This document shows positions 18,137 to 25,537 of a stretch of 37,723 nucleotides of DNA, piece by piece. Position 1 is the stretch's first letter; every line of letters starts with the position of its first letter. The stretch is from Pseudogemmobacter humi. Its GTDB lineage: Bacteria > Pseudomonadota > Alphaproteobacteria > Rhodobacterales > Rhodobacteraceae. The position numbers and the translations under genes were made by a program. A model generated the notes under the pieces. The model saw only the letters and a program-made list of their open reading frames with translations. It was not told the DNA's origin and did not search any database. The stretch is from the NCBI RefSeq assembly GCF_900609055.1, contig NZ_UXAW01000068.1, positions 1 through 37,723 on the forward strand, given 5' to 3'.

Positions 18137-19297
18137 ATGACGCATGGCGTCCCCAACCGGAACTGGTCCTACCCGACCGCGATCAAATTCGGCGTCGGCC
18201 GGATCGGCGAACTCGCAGAACACGCGAAAGAGGCGGGGCTGAAGAAGCCGCTTCTGGTGACCGACAAGGCGCTGGCGGCGCTGCCGATCACCGCCCAGGC
18301 GCTCGACGTGCTGGAGGCCGCGGGGCTCGGTCGCGCGGTGTTCTCCGAGGTCGATCCGAACCCGAACGAGAAGAACATGGCCGACGGCATCGCCGTCTAC
18401 AAGGCGGGCGGCCATGACGGGGTGATCTGCTTCGGCGGCGGCTCGGCGCTGGATCTGGGCAAGATGATCGCCCTGATGGCGCATCAGCGCGCGGATCTGT
18501 CGGTCTGGGATCTGGAGGATGTGGACGACTGGTATACCCGCGCCGATGGGACGAAGATCGCCCCCATCGTCGCGGTGCCCACCACCGCCGGAACCGGATC
18601 GGAGGTCGGGCGCGCGGGCGTGCTGACCAATTCCGCGACCCATAAGAAGAAGATCATCTTCCATCCGAAACTGATGCCGGCCGTGACCATCTGCGACCCC
18701 GCGCTGACGGTGGGAATGCCGAAGTTCATCACCGCCGGCACCGGCATGGATGCTTTGGCACATTGTCTGGAGGCCTATTCCAGCCCGATCTACCATCCGA
18801 TGAGCCAAGGCATCGCACTGGAAGGGCTGCGGCTGATCTTCGAGAACCTGCCGGTCGTTTACCGTGAGCCCGACAACCTGATGGCCCGCGGCCATATGAT
18901 GTCGGCCGCCGCCATGGGCGCGGTCGCGTTCCAGAAGGGCCTCGGCGCGATCCATTCGCTGTCGCATCCGGTGGGGGCGATCTACAACACCCATCACGGC
19001 ACCACCAATGCGGTGGTGATGCCGATGGTGCTGGACTTCAACCGCCCGGCGATCGAATCCCGCATCGACGCGGCGGCGGCTTATCTCGGCATCAAGGGCA
19101 GCTTCGACGGTTTCCGCGCCCGGATCATGGAACTGCGCGCGGAACTGGCGATCCCGGCGAACCTGACCGCCATGGGGGTTGATCCGGCCCGGCTGGACGA
19201 GATGACCGAAATGGCGCTGGAAGATCCGTCCTGCGGCGGCAACCCGATCGGGATGACGCGCGAGAATACCCGTGCGCTCTATCAGGCCTGCATGTAA
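18137..19297 (+). CDS. Iron-containing alcohol dehydrogenase
   Basis: This 386-residue group III alcohol dehydrogenase has the cofactor motif GGGSALDLGK and the metal ligands of the family: D205 and H209 in DALAHCLEAY, H273 in the HSLSHPVGA segment, and H287 in THHGTTN, spaced as in FucO. It would interconvert an alcohol and an aldehyde with NAD. TTAGTGSEV is another family signature. The gene starts one base after the aldehyde dehydrogenase stop and is closed by a strong terminator. With the ligase and aldehyde dehydrogenase it suggests that the transported or glutamylated compound carries a hydroxyl group, although the enzyme could also run as a semialdehyde reductase. Confidence 0.93.
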   Translation: MTHGVPNRNWSYPTAIKFGVGRIGELAEHAKEAGLKKPLLVTDKALAALPITAQALDVLEAAGLGRAVFSEVDPNPNEKNMADGIAVYKAGGHDGVICFGGGSALDLGKMIALMAHQRADLSVWDLEDVDDWYTRADGTKIAPIVAVPTTAGTGSEVGRAGVLTNSATHKKKIIFHPKLMPAVTICDPALTVGMPKFITAGTGMDALAHCLEAYSSPIYHPMSQGIALEGLRLIFENLPVVYREPDNLMARGHMMSAAAMGAVAFQKGLGAIHSLSHPVGAIYNTHHGTTNAVVMPMVLDFNRPAIESRIDAAAAYLGIKGSFDGFRARIMELRAELAIPANLTAMGVDPARLDEMTEMALEDPSCGGNPIGMTRENTRALYQACM

Positions 19298-19316
19298 GAT
19301 CAGGTAAAACCCGACG

Positions 19317-19354
19317 CCCCGGACCCGCCCAGGCGGGCCGGGGTTTGTCTGTTC
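19317..19354 (+). terminator. Rho-independent terminator after the alcohol dehydrogenase
   Basis: CCCCGG-A-CCCGCC (19317-19329) pairs with GGCGGG-CCGGGG (19332-19343), a twelve-pair stem with one bulged A and a two-base loop, followed by TTTGTCTGTTCTG. This is the clearest intrinsic terminator in the window and ends the TRAP/catabolic operon. Confidence 0.85.
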
Positions 19355-19369
19355 TGTGCAAGCGAGCCC

Positions 19370-20620
19370 ATGAAACGCCTCTCGACCGAAATCGCCGTCA
19401 TCGGGGCCGGAGTGATCGGCCTGACCATCGCCGAACGCCTTCTGGCCGAGGGCCGCGAGGTCACTCTGATCGACCCCGAGCCGCCCGGAATGGGCGCATC
19501 CTACGGCAATGCGGGCACCATCGCCGATTACGCGGTGGCTCCGGTCGGCACGCCGGATGTGCTGAAGAACCTGCCCTCGCTGCTGTTCAACCGCAATTCG
19601 CCGCTGGCGATCCGCCGCGCCGCGCTGCCCGCGCTGATGCCCTGGCTTTTGCGTTTCGCGCGGCAGAGCCTGCCGGGGGCGGCGGCCCGCAACGCCGCCC
19701 ATATCGCCGCGCTTCTGGCCGATGCCGGGCCGATGTGGCTGGATCTGGCGCAGCGCGCCGGGGCCGACGGAATCGTCCAGCCACGCGGCTGTCTCTACAT
19801 CTACCGCCACCCCGCCCAGGTCGCGGCAGCGCAGCGCGAAATGGAGGGGCGCCGGGCGCTCGGCGTCAGCGTCGAGGTGATCGACGGCGCGCAGCTTGCC
19901 GCGCTGGAGCCGGGCCTGCCGCCCCATGCCGGCGCCGCCTTCTTTCCCGAGGCGATCTTTCTCAACGATCCGGGCCTGATGATGCAGGCCATCGCCGCGC
20001 AGGTCACCCCCCGGGCGCAACTGCTGCCGGGCCGGATCGGGCGGCTTGCGCGCCAGGTCAGCGGCGTCACCCTCGACGGGCGGATGAGCGACGGCACCGC
20101 GCTGCATCTGCATGCCCGCCGGGTGGTGATCGCGGCGGGCGCCCATTCCCGCGCCCTCGCGCAGCAGGCGGGCGACCGCATCCCGCTCGACACCGAGCGC
20201 GGCTATCATGCCGAATGGGACATGGAGACCCCGCCGCTGACCCGGCCATCCTGCGTCACCGAACGCGGCTTCTACCTCTGCCCGATGGCGGGGCGGCTGC
20301 GGGTGGCGGGGACGGTGGAGCTTGGCGGGCTCACTCTGCCGCCCTCGGCCCACCGGATCGCGAAACTGGTCGAAGGCGCGCGGACGGTGTACCCCGACCT
20401 GCCCGAGCCCGACCGGACATGGATGGGCTTTCGCCCCTCGATCCCCGACAGCCTGCCGGTGATCGGCCCCTCGCGCGGGGGGCCCGAGGTGCTGCACGCC
20501 TACGGCCACGGCCATATCGGCGTGACGCTGGCCCCGGTCACCGCCCGGCTGATCGCCGATCTGATCGCGGGCCGCGATCCGGGGCCGCAGATCGCCGCCA
20601 CCCTGCCCTCGCGGTTCTGA
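19370..20620 (+). CDS. FAD-dependent amino acid oxidoreductase (DadA-like)
   Basis: The 416-residue flavoprotein belongs to the DAO/DadA family. The FAD-binding dinucleotide fold is at the N-terminus (IAVIGAGVIGLTIAERL, residues ~9-25), SYGNAGTIADYAV follows as in D-amino acid dehydrogenases, and the C-terminal FAD contact is GFRPSIPDSLPVIGPS with GHGHIGVTLAP. Such enzymes oxidise amino or N-substituted amino acids to oxo acids, passing electrons to the respiratory chain or oxygen. It lies 72 bases after the alcohol dehydrogenase but beyond a strong terminator, so it may have its own promoter or be expressed by read-through. It may finish degradation of the product made by the preceding operon; that is inference. 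Confidence 0.88.
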   Translation: MKRLSTEIAVIGAGVIGLTIAERLLAEGREVTLIDPEPPGMGASYGNAGTIADYAVAPVGTPDVLKNLPSLLFNRNSPLAIRRAALPALMPWLLRFARQSLPGAAARNAAHIAALLADAGPMWLDLAQRAGADGIVQPRGCLYIYRHPAQVAAAQREMEGRRALGVSVEVIDGAQLAALEPGLPPHAGAAFFPEAIFLNDPGLMMQAIAAQVTPRAQLLPGRIGRLARQVSGVTLDGRMSDGTALHLHARRVVIAAGAHSRALAQQAGDRIPLDTERGYHAEWDMETPPLTRPSCVTERGFYLCPMAGRLRVAGTVELGGLTLPPSAHRIAKLVEGARTVYPDLPEPDRTWMGFRPSIPDSLPVIGPSRGGPEVLHAYGHGHIGVTLAPVTARLIADLIAGRDPGPQIAATLPSRF

Positions 20621-20713
20621 CGGCCACATTGTCCCTCGGGCCACGGGCGCAATCCCACGGCCGAGCCCCCGCCGCTCGCCGCAGCCTTCCCCCCGGCGCC
20701 CAGCCCCGCTAGC

Positions 20714-22078
20714 ATGGGGCCGATGTATCTTCTGTTCGAGCATTTCCTTGTCGTCATGGGCGTGCTGGCCGTCGCCAGCGCCATCGTGCTGGCGCTGCAG
20801 CCGCGCCGCACGCCGCAAAGCTCGGCGGCCTGGATCCTGTTCATCATCCTCGTCCCTTACATCGCGGTGCCGGTTTTCCTGGTACTGGGCTTTCGCAAAT
20901 CGCGCCGCAGTTTCCCGACGCTGATGTTCCCCGCCCATCCGGGCAGCGAACCCCCGGATCCGCCCGCGCTTGCGCGCGATTTCGCCGCGCTCGGCGCCCC
21001 GGGCGCGCGGCAGGGCAACCGGATCGTGCTGCACGAGACTCCCGAGGCCGCCCGCGCCGCGCTGGAGGCGCTGGTGAAAGGCGCAAGGCACAGGATCGAC
21101 ATCATCCTCTACGTGCTCGCCCCCGACGCCAGCGGCCGCTGGTTCCTGGACCTGCTGACCGGGAAGCTGCGCGAGGGGGTCGAGGTGCGGCTGACCATCG
21201 ACTGGCTCGGCAGCCTGCGCCGCCCCCGCCGTGCGCTGAACGCCTTTACCGCGGCCGGAGGCGAGTTGCGCTGGTTCTCGCCGCTCGGCCATCTCACCGA
21301 CACCGCGAACCTGAACCTGCGCAACCACCGCAAGATGGTGATCGCCGATTGCGCGCGTGTCTGGTCGGGCGGGCGCAATGTCGGCGACGAATATCTCGCC
21401 TCGCCGCCCGGCGAATGGCTCGACCTCAGCTTCACCGCCGAGGGGCCGGTGGTCGACGGGTTCAACGCCGTCTTCGCCTCGGACTGGGAGGTGGCGGGCG
21501 ATCCGCTGCCCGAGCCCGTGGCGCCGCCCTGCCCGCCCCGGGGCGAGGCGCTTTTGCAGCTGGTGCCCGCCGGCCCAGACGAGGCCCAGGACGTGCTGCA
21601 CGACGGGCTGGTGGCCGCGATCTACCGCGCGCGGCGCCGGGTCTGGATCGCCACCCCCTATTTCGTGCCGACCGAATTGCTGGCGCAGGCGCTGGCCACC
21701 GCAGCGCGCTCGGGGCTGGACGTGCGGCTGTTCGTGCCGGCGAAATCCAACCAATGGACCACCGATCTGACCCGCGGCCCCTATTTGCGCGCCATGGCGC
21801 GAACCGGGGTGCGGGTTCTGCGTTATATGCCGGGGATGATGCACGCCAAGGCCGGGATCGTCGATGATGCCGCCTGGATCGGATCGGCCAATCTCGACGT
21901 GCGTTCGATGCTTCTGAATTTCGAGACGGTGATGATGATCTACGACCCCGAAACGCTCGCCGCCGTGGAAAGCTGGTTCCGCGCCCTGGAACCCGATTGC
22001 GTGGCCGGGACTGCGCCCGCGCGCCTGCCGCGCCGCCTGATCGAGGGCATCTTCCGGCTGGGGGCACCGATCCTGTGA
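20714..22078 (+). CDS. cls: Cardiolipin synthase-like phospholipase D family protein
   Basis: The 454-residue membrane protein has two N-terminal helices (~5-28 and ~37-58) followed by two phospholipase D domains. Both HKD-type motifs are visible: NHRKMVIAD and MHAKAGIVDDAAWIGSANLD. Bacterial cardiolipin synthases of this layout join two phosphatidylglycerols to give cardiolipin at the inner membrane. The first motif has the usual H-x-K spacing and the aspartate of IAD. An ATG at 20723 is an alternative start. The stop codon overlaps the GTG of the next gene (GTGA), so the pair is translationally coupled. Other PLD transferase activities cannot be excluded. Confidence 0.87.
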   Translation: MGPMYLLFEHFLVVMGVLAVASAIVLALQPRRTPQSSAAWILFIILVPYIAVPVFLVLGFRKSRRSFPTLMFPAHPGSEPPDPPALARDFAALGAPGARQGNRIVLHETPEAARAALEALVKGARHRIDIILYVLAPDASGRWFLDLLTGKLREGVEVRLTIDWLGSLRRPRRALNAFTAAGGELRWFSPLGHLTDTANLNLRNHRKMVIADCARVWSGGRNVGDEYLASPPGEWLDLSFTAEGPVVDGFNAVFASDWEVAGDPLPEPVAPPCPPRGEALLQLVPAGPDEAQDVLHDGLVAAIYRARRRVWIATPYFVPTELLAQALATAARSGLDVRLFVPAKSNQWTTDLTRGPYLRAMARTGVRVLRYMPGMMHAKAGIVDDAAWIGSANLDVRSMLLNFETVMMIYDPETLAAVESWFRALEPDCVAGTAPARLPRRLIEGIFRLGAPIL

Positions 22079-22809
22079 CCAGTCCCCTCCTCCGCGTCGC
22101 CAGCTACAACATCCGCAAGGCCATGGGCACCGACCGCAGGCGCGACCCCGACCGCGTGCTGCGGGTGATCGCGGACCTCGGCGCCGATGTGGTCGCGTTG
22201 CAGGAGGCCGACCTGCGCCTGCCGCCGCGCCGCCCGGTCTTCCTGCGCCAGGAGATCTACGAGCGCACCGGCCTCGTCCCGGTCAGTTTCGAGCACGGGC
22301 GCGAGTCGCTCGGCTGGCACGGCAATGCGCTGCTGGTCTCGCCCGGGTTCCAGGTGATCGAGCGCCACCACCAGGACCTGCCGGGGCTGGAGCCGCGTGG
22401 CCTCGTCTCGGCGCTGCTCGCGCAGGGCGAGCGGCGGCTTCGGGTGGTCGGCGTCCATCTGGGCCTGTTGCGCCAGTCGCGCCGCCAGCAGCTTTCGGCG
22501 CTCTTGGAGATGATCCCGCCCGGCGAGCAGGTGCCGACCCTGATCGCCGGCGATTTCAACGAACGCTCGCTGGAGGTCGGGCTGGGGCGGCTGGCGAAAC
22601 GCTTCCGCATCCTGTCGGGCGGGCCGACCTACCACTCGCGCCACCCGCTGTTCGCGCTGGACCGGATCGCGATCTCGGATCAGTTCGCCGGGGGCGAGGC
22701 CAGCGTCTTCACCAGTTTCGACGCAAGCCGCGCCTCGGACCACCTGCCGCTGGTGGCGGATGTGAGCCTGGAGGGTATCCCGGGATTGCCCGCGGCCCGG
22801 GAGGAGTAG
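22075..22809 (+). CDS. Endonuclease/exonuclease/phosphatase family protein
   Basis: The product, 244 residues from GTG 22075, has the EEP fold: SYNIRKAMG with the first metal-site asparagine, VVALQEADLR with the catalytic glutamate, GDFNERS with the Asp-x-Asn pair and SDHLPLVADV with the catalytic Asp-His near the C-terminus. Family members are DNA-repair-type nucleases, phosphodiesterases or sphingomyelinase-like lipid hydrolases. The overlap with a cardiolipin synthase-like gene points to phospholipid metabolism and hints at a lipid headgroup phosphodiesterase, but this is inference. No signal peptide is seen, which suggests a cytoplasmic location. Confidence 0.88.
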   Translation: MTSPLLRVASYNIRKAMGTDRRRDPDRVLRVIADLGADVVALQEADLRLPPRRPVFLRQEIYERTGLVPVSFEHGRESLGWHGNALLVSPGFQVIERHHQDLPGLEPRGLVSALLAQGERRLRVVGVHLGLLRQSRRQQLSALLEMIPPGEQVPTLIAGDFNERSLEVGLGRLAKRFRILSGGPTYHSRHPLFALDRIAISDQFAGGEASVFTSFDASRASDHLPLVADVSLEGIPGLPAAREE

Positions 22810-23130
22810 CGAGGGCGCCGCCCCCTGCCGCTCACGCCGCACCTCGTGGCGGTCTGTTTGCTGTCGTCGTGAAAAAGCGATTTTGCCCGACGTCCGACCG
22901 GATGAGCGAAGTCCCTGGCCGGGTTAACAGTCGCGCAGCGACCCGGACCAGCGCCCGACCGCACCGGAGGGCGGGCGCTCCCGCGCCGACAGTTCGCGGC
23001 TCCACCCGAACAAGGGAGCGAAGCATAAAGCGTCGGCACCGCGCCCGACCGCAGGACACCGCTCGGGCGCAGGCCTCTGTTGTGCGCTATGAACCCAAAG
23101 CTGCCTTTCGTGCCGGATGAAGGATGCCGA
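22810..23130. repeat. Gene-free gap with two related hairpins 90 bases apart
   Basis: No credible gene is visible in this 321-base gap; an Arg-rich open frame on the plus strand looks like chance. The 13-mer GCGCCCGACCGCA occurs at 22951-22963 and again at 23041-23053. Each copy begins an inverted repeat: GCGCCCG (22951-22957) with CGGGCGC (22972-22978), and GCGCCCGA (23041-23048) with TCGGGCGC (23063-23070). They may be extragenic palindromes or decayed tandem copies. Confidence 0.45.
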
Positions 23131-23550
23131 CTAGAAAGCAGTTAGCGCTTCAACTCCGAAGTTTTCGCAGTCCTCCGGCAAGACAAGGAGATCGGAGACC
23201 TCTGACTTAGCACCAACTGGCCTAAGAACGAGCAGCATCCGATTGTTCGCCCCCTTAATGAAATCAAAAACGGCGAATGTATGCTGCCCGTATGCTGCAA
23301 CTATCGCATATTTTTTTGCCTCGAACTCGAAACCGAGGCGATGAAACATATGCGGCGACAAACGAGTCGTGGTGTCGCACAAAGGCAGAAGCACGAATGA
23401 TGAGTAAAAAGCCTGAACGATATCCTCCCACTCATCATACGCGGATTCGTAATCTGTCACGATGCCGGCCTCCTCAGCGTAAGGCAGAACTGCCTCAAGC
23501 GCTCGCAGCACCAATACCAACTGTCTTTGCAGATCGATCTGATCACTCAT
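23131..23550 (-). CDS. Hypothetical protein in an A+T-rich segment
   Basis: I do not recognise this 139-residue protein. From ATG 23550 (MSDQIDLQRQ) it reads as a soluble, acidic alpha/beta protein: an N-terminal helical stretch (~1-45, with LVLVLRALEAVLPYAEEAG), then hydrophobic strands (KKYAIVAAYGQHTFAVFDFI, RMLLVLRPVGA). There is no signal peptide or membrane helix. Its G+C content is about half, well below the surrounding two-thirds, and its codon use includes many A/T-ending codons, which points to recent transfer. Size and acidity would suit an immunity or antitoxin protein, but no toxin gene is adjacent. A start at 23610 is possible but less likely. Confidence 0.65.
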   Translation of the reverse strand: MSDQIDLQRQLVLVLRALEAVLPYAEEAGIVTDYESAYDEWEDIVQAFYSSFVLLPLCDTTTRLSPHMFHRLGFEFEAKKYAIVAAYGQHTFAVFDFIKGANNRMLLVLRPVGAKSEVSDLLVLPEDCENFGVEALTAF

Positions 23551-23722
23551 GTTAGCCCGTCTTTGTTCGTCGAAGGCGATGCGGCACAAATACCCTGCGG
23601 GCGGCAACATCCTCCCCGAGATTCCGCTTGACGACGTTATTTAACAGAACTTGCGACCTCGAATGAGGATCGCAATAACGGCCCGGGAGAATGTCCGCTC
23701 CTCCCGCCAACCGGACGCCTCC

Positions 23723-24709
23723 TCACAGCATCCCCGGCACCACCTGATCCGGGGGACGGTGGCCGTCGGCGAAGGTCTTGATGTTGATCAGCACCTTCTC
23801 GCCCATCTCGATCCGCCCCTCGATCGTGGCCGAGCCCATATGCGGCAAAAGCACCACGTTCGGCACCTCGCGCAGGCGCGGGTTGATCTGGTTGCCGCGC
23901 TCGTAGACATCCAGCCCCGCCCCGGCGATCTCGCCCGCCCGCAACGCCCGCGTCAGCGCGTTCTCGTCGATCACCTCGCCGCGCGAGGCGTTCACCACCA
24001 CCGCCGAGGGCTTCATCAGCTTCAGCCGCCGTGCGTTCAGCAGGTGGAAGGTCGAGGGCGTATGCGGGCAGTTGATCGACACGATGTCCATCCGCGCCAG
24101 CATCTGGTCAAGGCTCTCCCACCAGGTCGCCTCCAGCTCTTCCTCGATCTCGGGGCGCACCCGGCGGCGGTTGTGGTAATGCACCTGGCAGCCGAACACC
24201 TTCGCGCGCCGCGCCACCGCCTGGCCGATCCGCCCCATGCCGAGGATGCCGAGCCGCTTTCCGGCAAGGCGCGAGCCGAGGAAGGCCATCGGCGACCAGC
24301 CATCCCAATTCCCCCCGGCCATCGAAGCGATGCCTTCGGGGATGCGCCGCGTCACCGCCATGATCAGCGCCATCACCATATCGGCGGTGTCCTCTGTCAC
24401 CACGCCCGGCGTGTTCGACACGAGGATCCCGCGCGAGCGCGCCGTCGCCACGTCGATATGATCGACGCCCGAGCCGTAATTGGCGATCAGCCGGAGCCGG
24501 TCGCCCGCCTGGCCGATCAGCGCCGCGTCGATCTGGTCGGTGATCGTCGGCACCAGCACATCGGCGCTCTGCATCGCTTCGGCCAGTTCCTCGCGGCTCA
24601 TTCTGGTGTCGGGGTCACGCAGCCGGACATCGAACAGCTCTTTCATCCGGGTCTCGACCGGCTCGGGCAGGCGTCGCGTCACGACAACACTCAGGCGTGG
24701 CGATGGCAT
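23723..24709 (-). CDS. D-2-hydroxyacid dehydrogenase (glyoxylate reductase type)
   Basis: The 328-residue NAD(P)-linked dehydrogenase starts at ATG 24709 with a GGGGGA site seven bases upstream; the much longer upstream open frame is not coding. The substrate loop NYGSGVDHIDV, the cofactor loop GILGMGRIGQAVA, and the catalytic Arg (NASRGEVIDE), Glu (YERGNQINP region) and His (LLPHMGSAT) match GyaR/GrhB-like glyoxylate reductases. It would reduce glyoxylate or hydroxypyruvate, or oxidise a D-2-hydroxyacid. It is transcribed away from the SH3-domain gene across a 133-base gap. It is distinct from the GhrA-type enzyme at 10102-11028, so the region encodes two such reductases. Confidence 0.9.
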   Translation of the reverse strand: MPSPRLSVVVTRRLPEPVETRMKELFDVRLRDPDTRMSREELAEAMQSADVLVPTITDQIDAALIGQAGDRLRLIANYGSGVDHIDVATARSRGILVSNTPGVVTEDTADMVMALIMAVTRRIPEGIASMAGGNWDGWSPMAFLGSRLAGKRLGILGMGRIGQAVARRAKVFGCQVHYHNRRRVRPEIEEELEATWWESLDQMLARMDIVSINCPHTPSTFHLLNARRLKLMKPSAVVVNASRGEVIDENALTRALRAGEIAGAGLDVYERGNQINPRLREVPNVVLLPHMGSATIEGRIEMGEKVLINIKTFADGHRPPDQVVPGML

Positions 24710-24842
24710 TGCTTTCCCCCCGTATCTTTCAAAAGGCGCGTATCCAGGGCAGAGTGCGGGGAAGCGGGGCGGATCACAAGCCCCGAGAGAGAGGCAACCG
24801 GAAGCGGCGGGAAAATTCCGCCGCAAAGAGCGGGCGGGCGAT

Positions 24843-25445
24843 ATGCGGAACACCATGGCGGCGCGTTGGGGCCTGATTGCGGCGATGCTGATCGGCGCGG
24901 GACCGGGCCATGCGCAGGACAGCGCCCAGGACACCGAAGCCGCGATCGAGACCGCCGTCGCGGGCGCCTCGGCCGATGCCCCCGCCGCTGCGCGCAAGCA
25001 GAAGGAATGCAGCCCCGACATCGGCTGCGTCACCAATCTGCCGCTGCCGCGCTATGTCTCGCTGAAGGGCGAAGAGGGCAACGCCCGGCGCGGCCCGGGG
25101 CTGACGCACCGGATCGACTGGGTGTTCACCCGCCCCGGCATGCCGCTGAAAGTCACCGCCGAATACGAGAACTGGCGCCGGGTCGAGGATCAGGACGGCG
25201 CCGGGGGCTGGGTGCATTACGCGCTTCTGTCCGGGGTGCGTTCGGTGCTGATCACCACCGATATGGCGGAATTCCGCGACGCGCCGCGGATGGATGCCCG
25301 GGTGATCGCCCAGGCCGAGCTTGGCGTGGTGGCGCGGGTGCTGGAATGCCGGCCCGACTGGTGCCGGATCTCGGTCTCGGGCGAACGGGGCTGGGTGGCG
25401 AAAACCGCGCTCTGGGGCGTGGGCGAGGCCGAAGTGATCGACTGA
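24843..25445 (+). CDS. Secreted protein with bacterial SH3-like domains
   Basis: The 200-residue protein has a signal peptide (MRNTMAARWGLIAAMLIGAG, cut after GHAQ) and a short Ala-rich linker. Two SH3-like repeats follow: the first (~70-135) contains NARRGPGLTHRIDWVF and WRRVEDQDGAGGWVH, the second (~140-197) FRDAPRMDARVIAQAELGVVARVLECRPDWCRI and GERGWVAKTALWG. Such SH3 proteins bind cell-wall peptides or other periplasmic proteins. Cysteines at KECSPDIGC and LECRPDWC could form disulfides in the periplasm. It has no enzymatic domain. The stop codon lies inside a 16-base palindrome that may belong to the next gene. Confidence 0.87.
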   Translation: MRNTMAARWGLIAAMLIGAGPGHAQDSAQDTEAAIETAVAGASADAPAAARKQKECSPDIGCVTNLPLPRYVSLKGEEGNARRGPGLTHRIDWVFTRPGMPLKVTAEYENWRRVEDQDGAGGWVHYALLSGVRSVLITTDMAEFRDAPRMDARVIAQAELGVVARVLECRPDWCRISVSGERGWVAKTALWGVGEAEVID

Positions 25446-25499
25446 CCGGACGGTCAGACTTTCCCTTGCGGCGGCGCGGGAATTATGCAACCGTATAAT
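25442..25499 (+). promoter_or_regulatory. Palindrome and -10 box upstream of the TetR gene
   Basis: CTGACCGGACGGTCAG at 25442-25457 is a palindrome with 7-base arms and a 2-base centre, the size and shape of a TetR-family operator. A perfect TATAAT stands at 25494-25499, 38 bases before the TetR start; no good -35 is spaced from it. The palindrome could alternatively form a weak hairpin ending the SH3 gene (followed by ACTTTCCCTT). Autoregulation by the TetR protein is the favoured reading. Confidence 0.45.
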
Positions 25500-25537
25500 C
25501 CAACTTCCGTAGCGAGGGCTTCCCTCGGAAAAGCGCC

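Noticed and set aside
18122-21844. A 1240-codon open frame on the minus strand
   Set aside because: It lies antisense to the alcohol dehydrogenase, the flavoprotein and most of the cardiolipin synthase-like gene; its product is His/Arg/Gly-rich and repeat-like, a usual mirror of GC-rich coding DNA.
22951-23070. Possible CRISPR-like direct repeats
   Set aside because: Only two copies of a 13-mer with 77 bases between them, inside hairpins; no regular spacer array and no cas genes.
22869-23120. An 83-codon plus-strand ORF in the gap before the low-GC gene
   Set aside because: Extremely Arg-rich product, no good ribosome site, and it overlaps hairpin repeats.
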